Assembly: GCA_017474705.1 (NCBI GenBank)
Contig: JAFVHC010000191.1
Coordinates: 1-6,413, forward strand
Direction: 5' to 3'
Source of the DNA: Bacillota bacterium
Lineage (GTDB): Bacteria > Bacillota > Clostridia > Lachnospirales > Bianqueaceae
Length of the DNA: 6,413 bases
Shown: positions 6,348 to 6,413 of the stretch, piece by piece
Numbering within the stretch: the stretch's first letter is position 1
Layout: each line of letters begins with the position of its first letter
Made by a program: the position numbers and the translations under genes
Notes under the pieces: generated by a model
The model's database searches: none
What the model was told of the DNA's origin: nothing
What the model saw: the letters and a program-made list of their open reading frames with translations, nothing else

Positions 6348-6413
6348 CTATTTCCGCTTGCGGAACGATGCGGGGGAGCATCCTTTGCTTTCCGCGAAGA
6401 TCCGGTAAAAGTA
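6348..6413 (-). CDS. AraC-family transcriptional regulator, C-terminal end only
   Basis: The right edge cuts this gene; only its last 21 codons and the TAG stop are in the window. The tail reads YFYRIFAESKGCSPASFRKR plus a final K. It matches the end of the second helix-turn-helix of AraC/XylS proteins, whose consensus is YFSRxFKKxxGxSPxxYR: aromatic-rich start, RIF, G at the turn, SP, then an aromatic and Arg. The protein would bind DNA and most likely activate the enzyme genes downstream, as neighbouring AraC regulators of sugar operons commonly do. The sensor domain and the sugar it responds to lie outside. It ends 108 nt before the oxidoreductase start and has its own terminator. Confidence 0.85.
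   Translation of the reverse strand, partial: YFYRIFAESKGCSPASFRKRK

Noticed and set aside
1..6413. CRISPR arrays, insertion sequences, tRNA or rRNA genes, riboswitches
   Set aside because: No regularly spaced repeats, terminal inverted repeats, transposase frames, cloverleaf-like sequences or conserved riboswitch cores were seen; almost all of the window is protein-coding.

Overview
The window carries one head-to-tail run of genes, all read on the minus strand (right to left), that looks like a carbohydrate-utilisation operon of a Gram-positive anaerobe. The best guess is Bacillota, class Clostridia, from gut, rumen or plant-fibre habitats. This rests on strong AGGAGG-type ribosome binding sites, very short intergenic gaps, moderately high GC with GC-rich third positions, and the enzyme families present. 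It is an inference from style, not a taxonomic assignment.

Layout in transcription order. The last 21 codons of an AraC-type regulator (6413-6348) end just before a long two-tier hairpin with a T7 tract, an intrinsic terminator. Next come a Gfo/Idh/MocA-family NAD(P)-dependent oxidoreductase (6239-5100), a VOC/glyoxalase-fold metalloprotein (5084-4524), two tandem paralogous family GH1 beta-glycosidases (4521-3166 and 3161-1776), a second terminator-like hairpin (1769-1741), and a large family GH95-like glycosidase (1715 to the left edge). The GH95-like frame has no stop codon in the window and is cut by the window edge; I checked its 571 codons triplet by triplet.

From the Gfo gene to the second GH1 gene the gaps are 15, 2 and 4 nt, so these four genes are almost certainly co-transcribed and translationally coupled. 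The GH95-like gene follows after 60 nt containing the hairpin, so its expression may be lowered or separately set.

Inferred working model: oligosaccharides or glycosides are imported by a transporter not seen here and broken down in the cytoplasm, since no protein has a signal peptide. The GH95-like enzyme would remove an alpha-L-fucose- or alpha-L-galactose-like cap, the two GH1 enzymes would cleave beta-linked sugars, and the Gfo/VOC pair would process a released or still-attached sugar by redox chemistry. The most interesting details are non-standard residues at two active sites: Tyr in place of the usual His in the Gfo protein, and Glu in place of the second conserved Asn in the GH95-like protein. 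The substrate is unknown.
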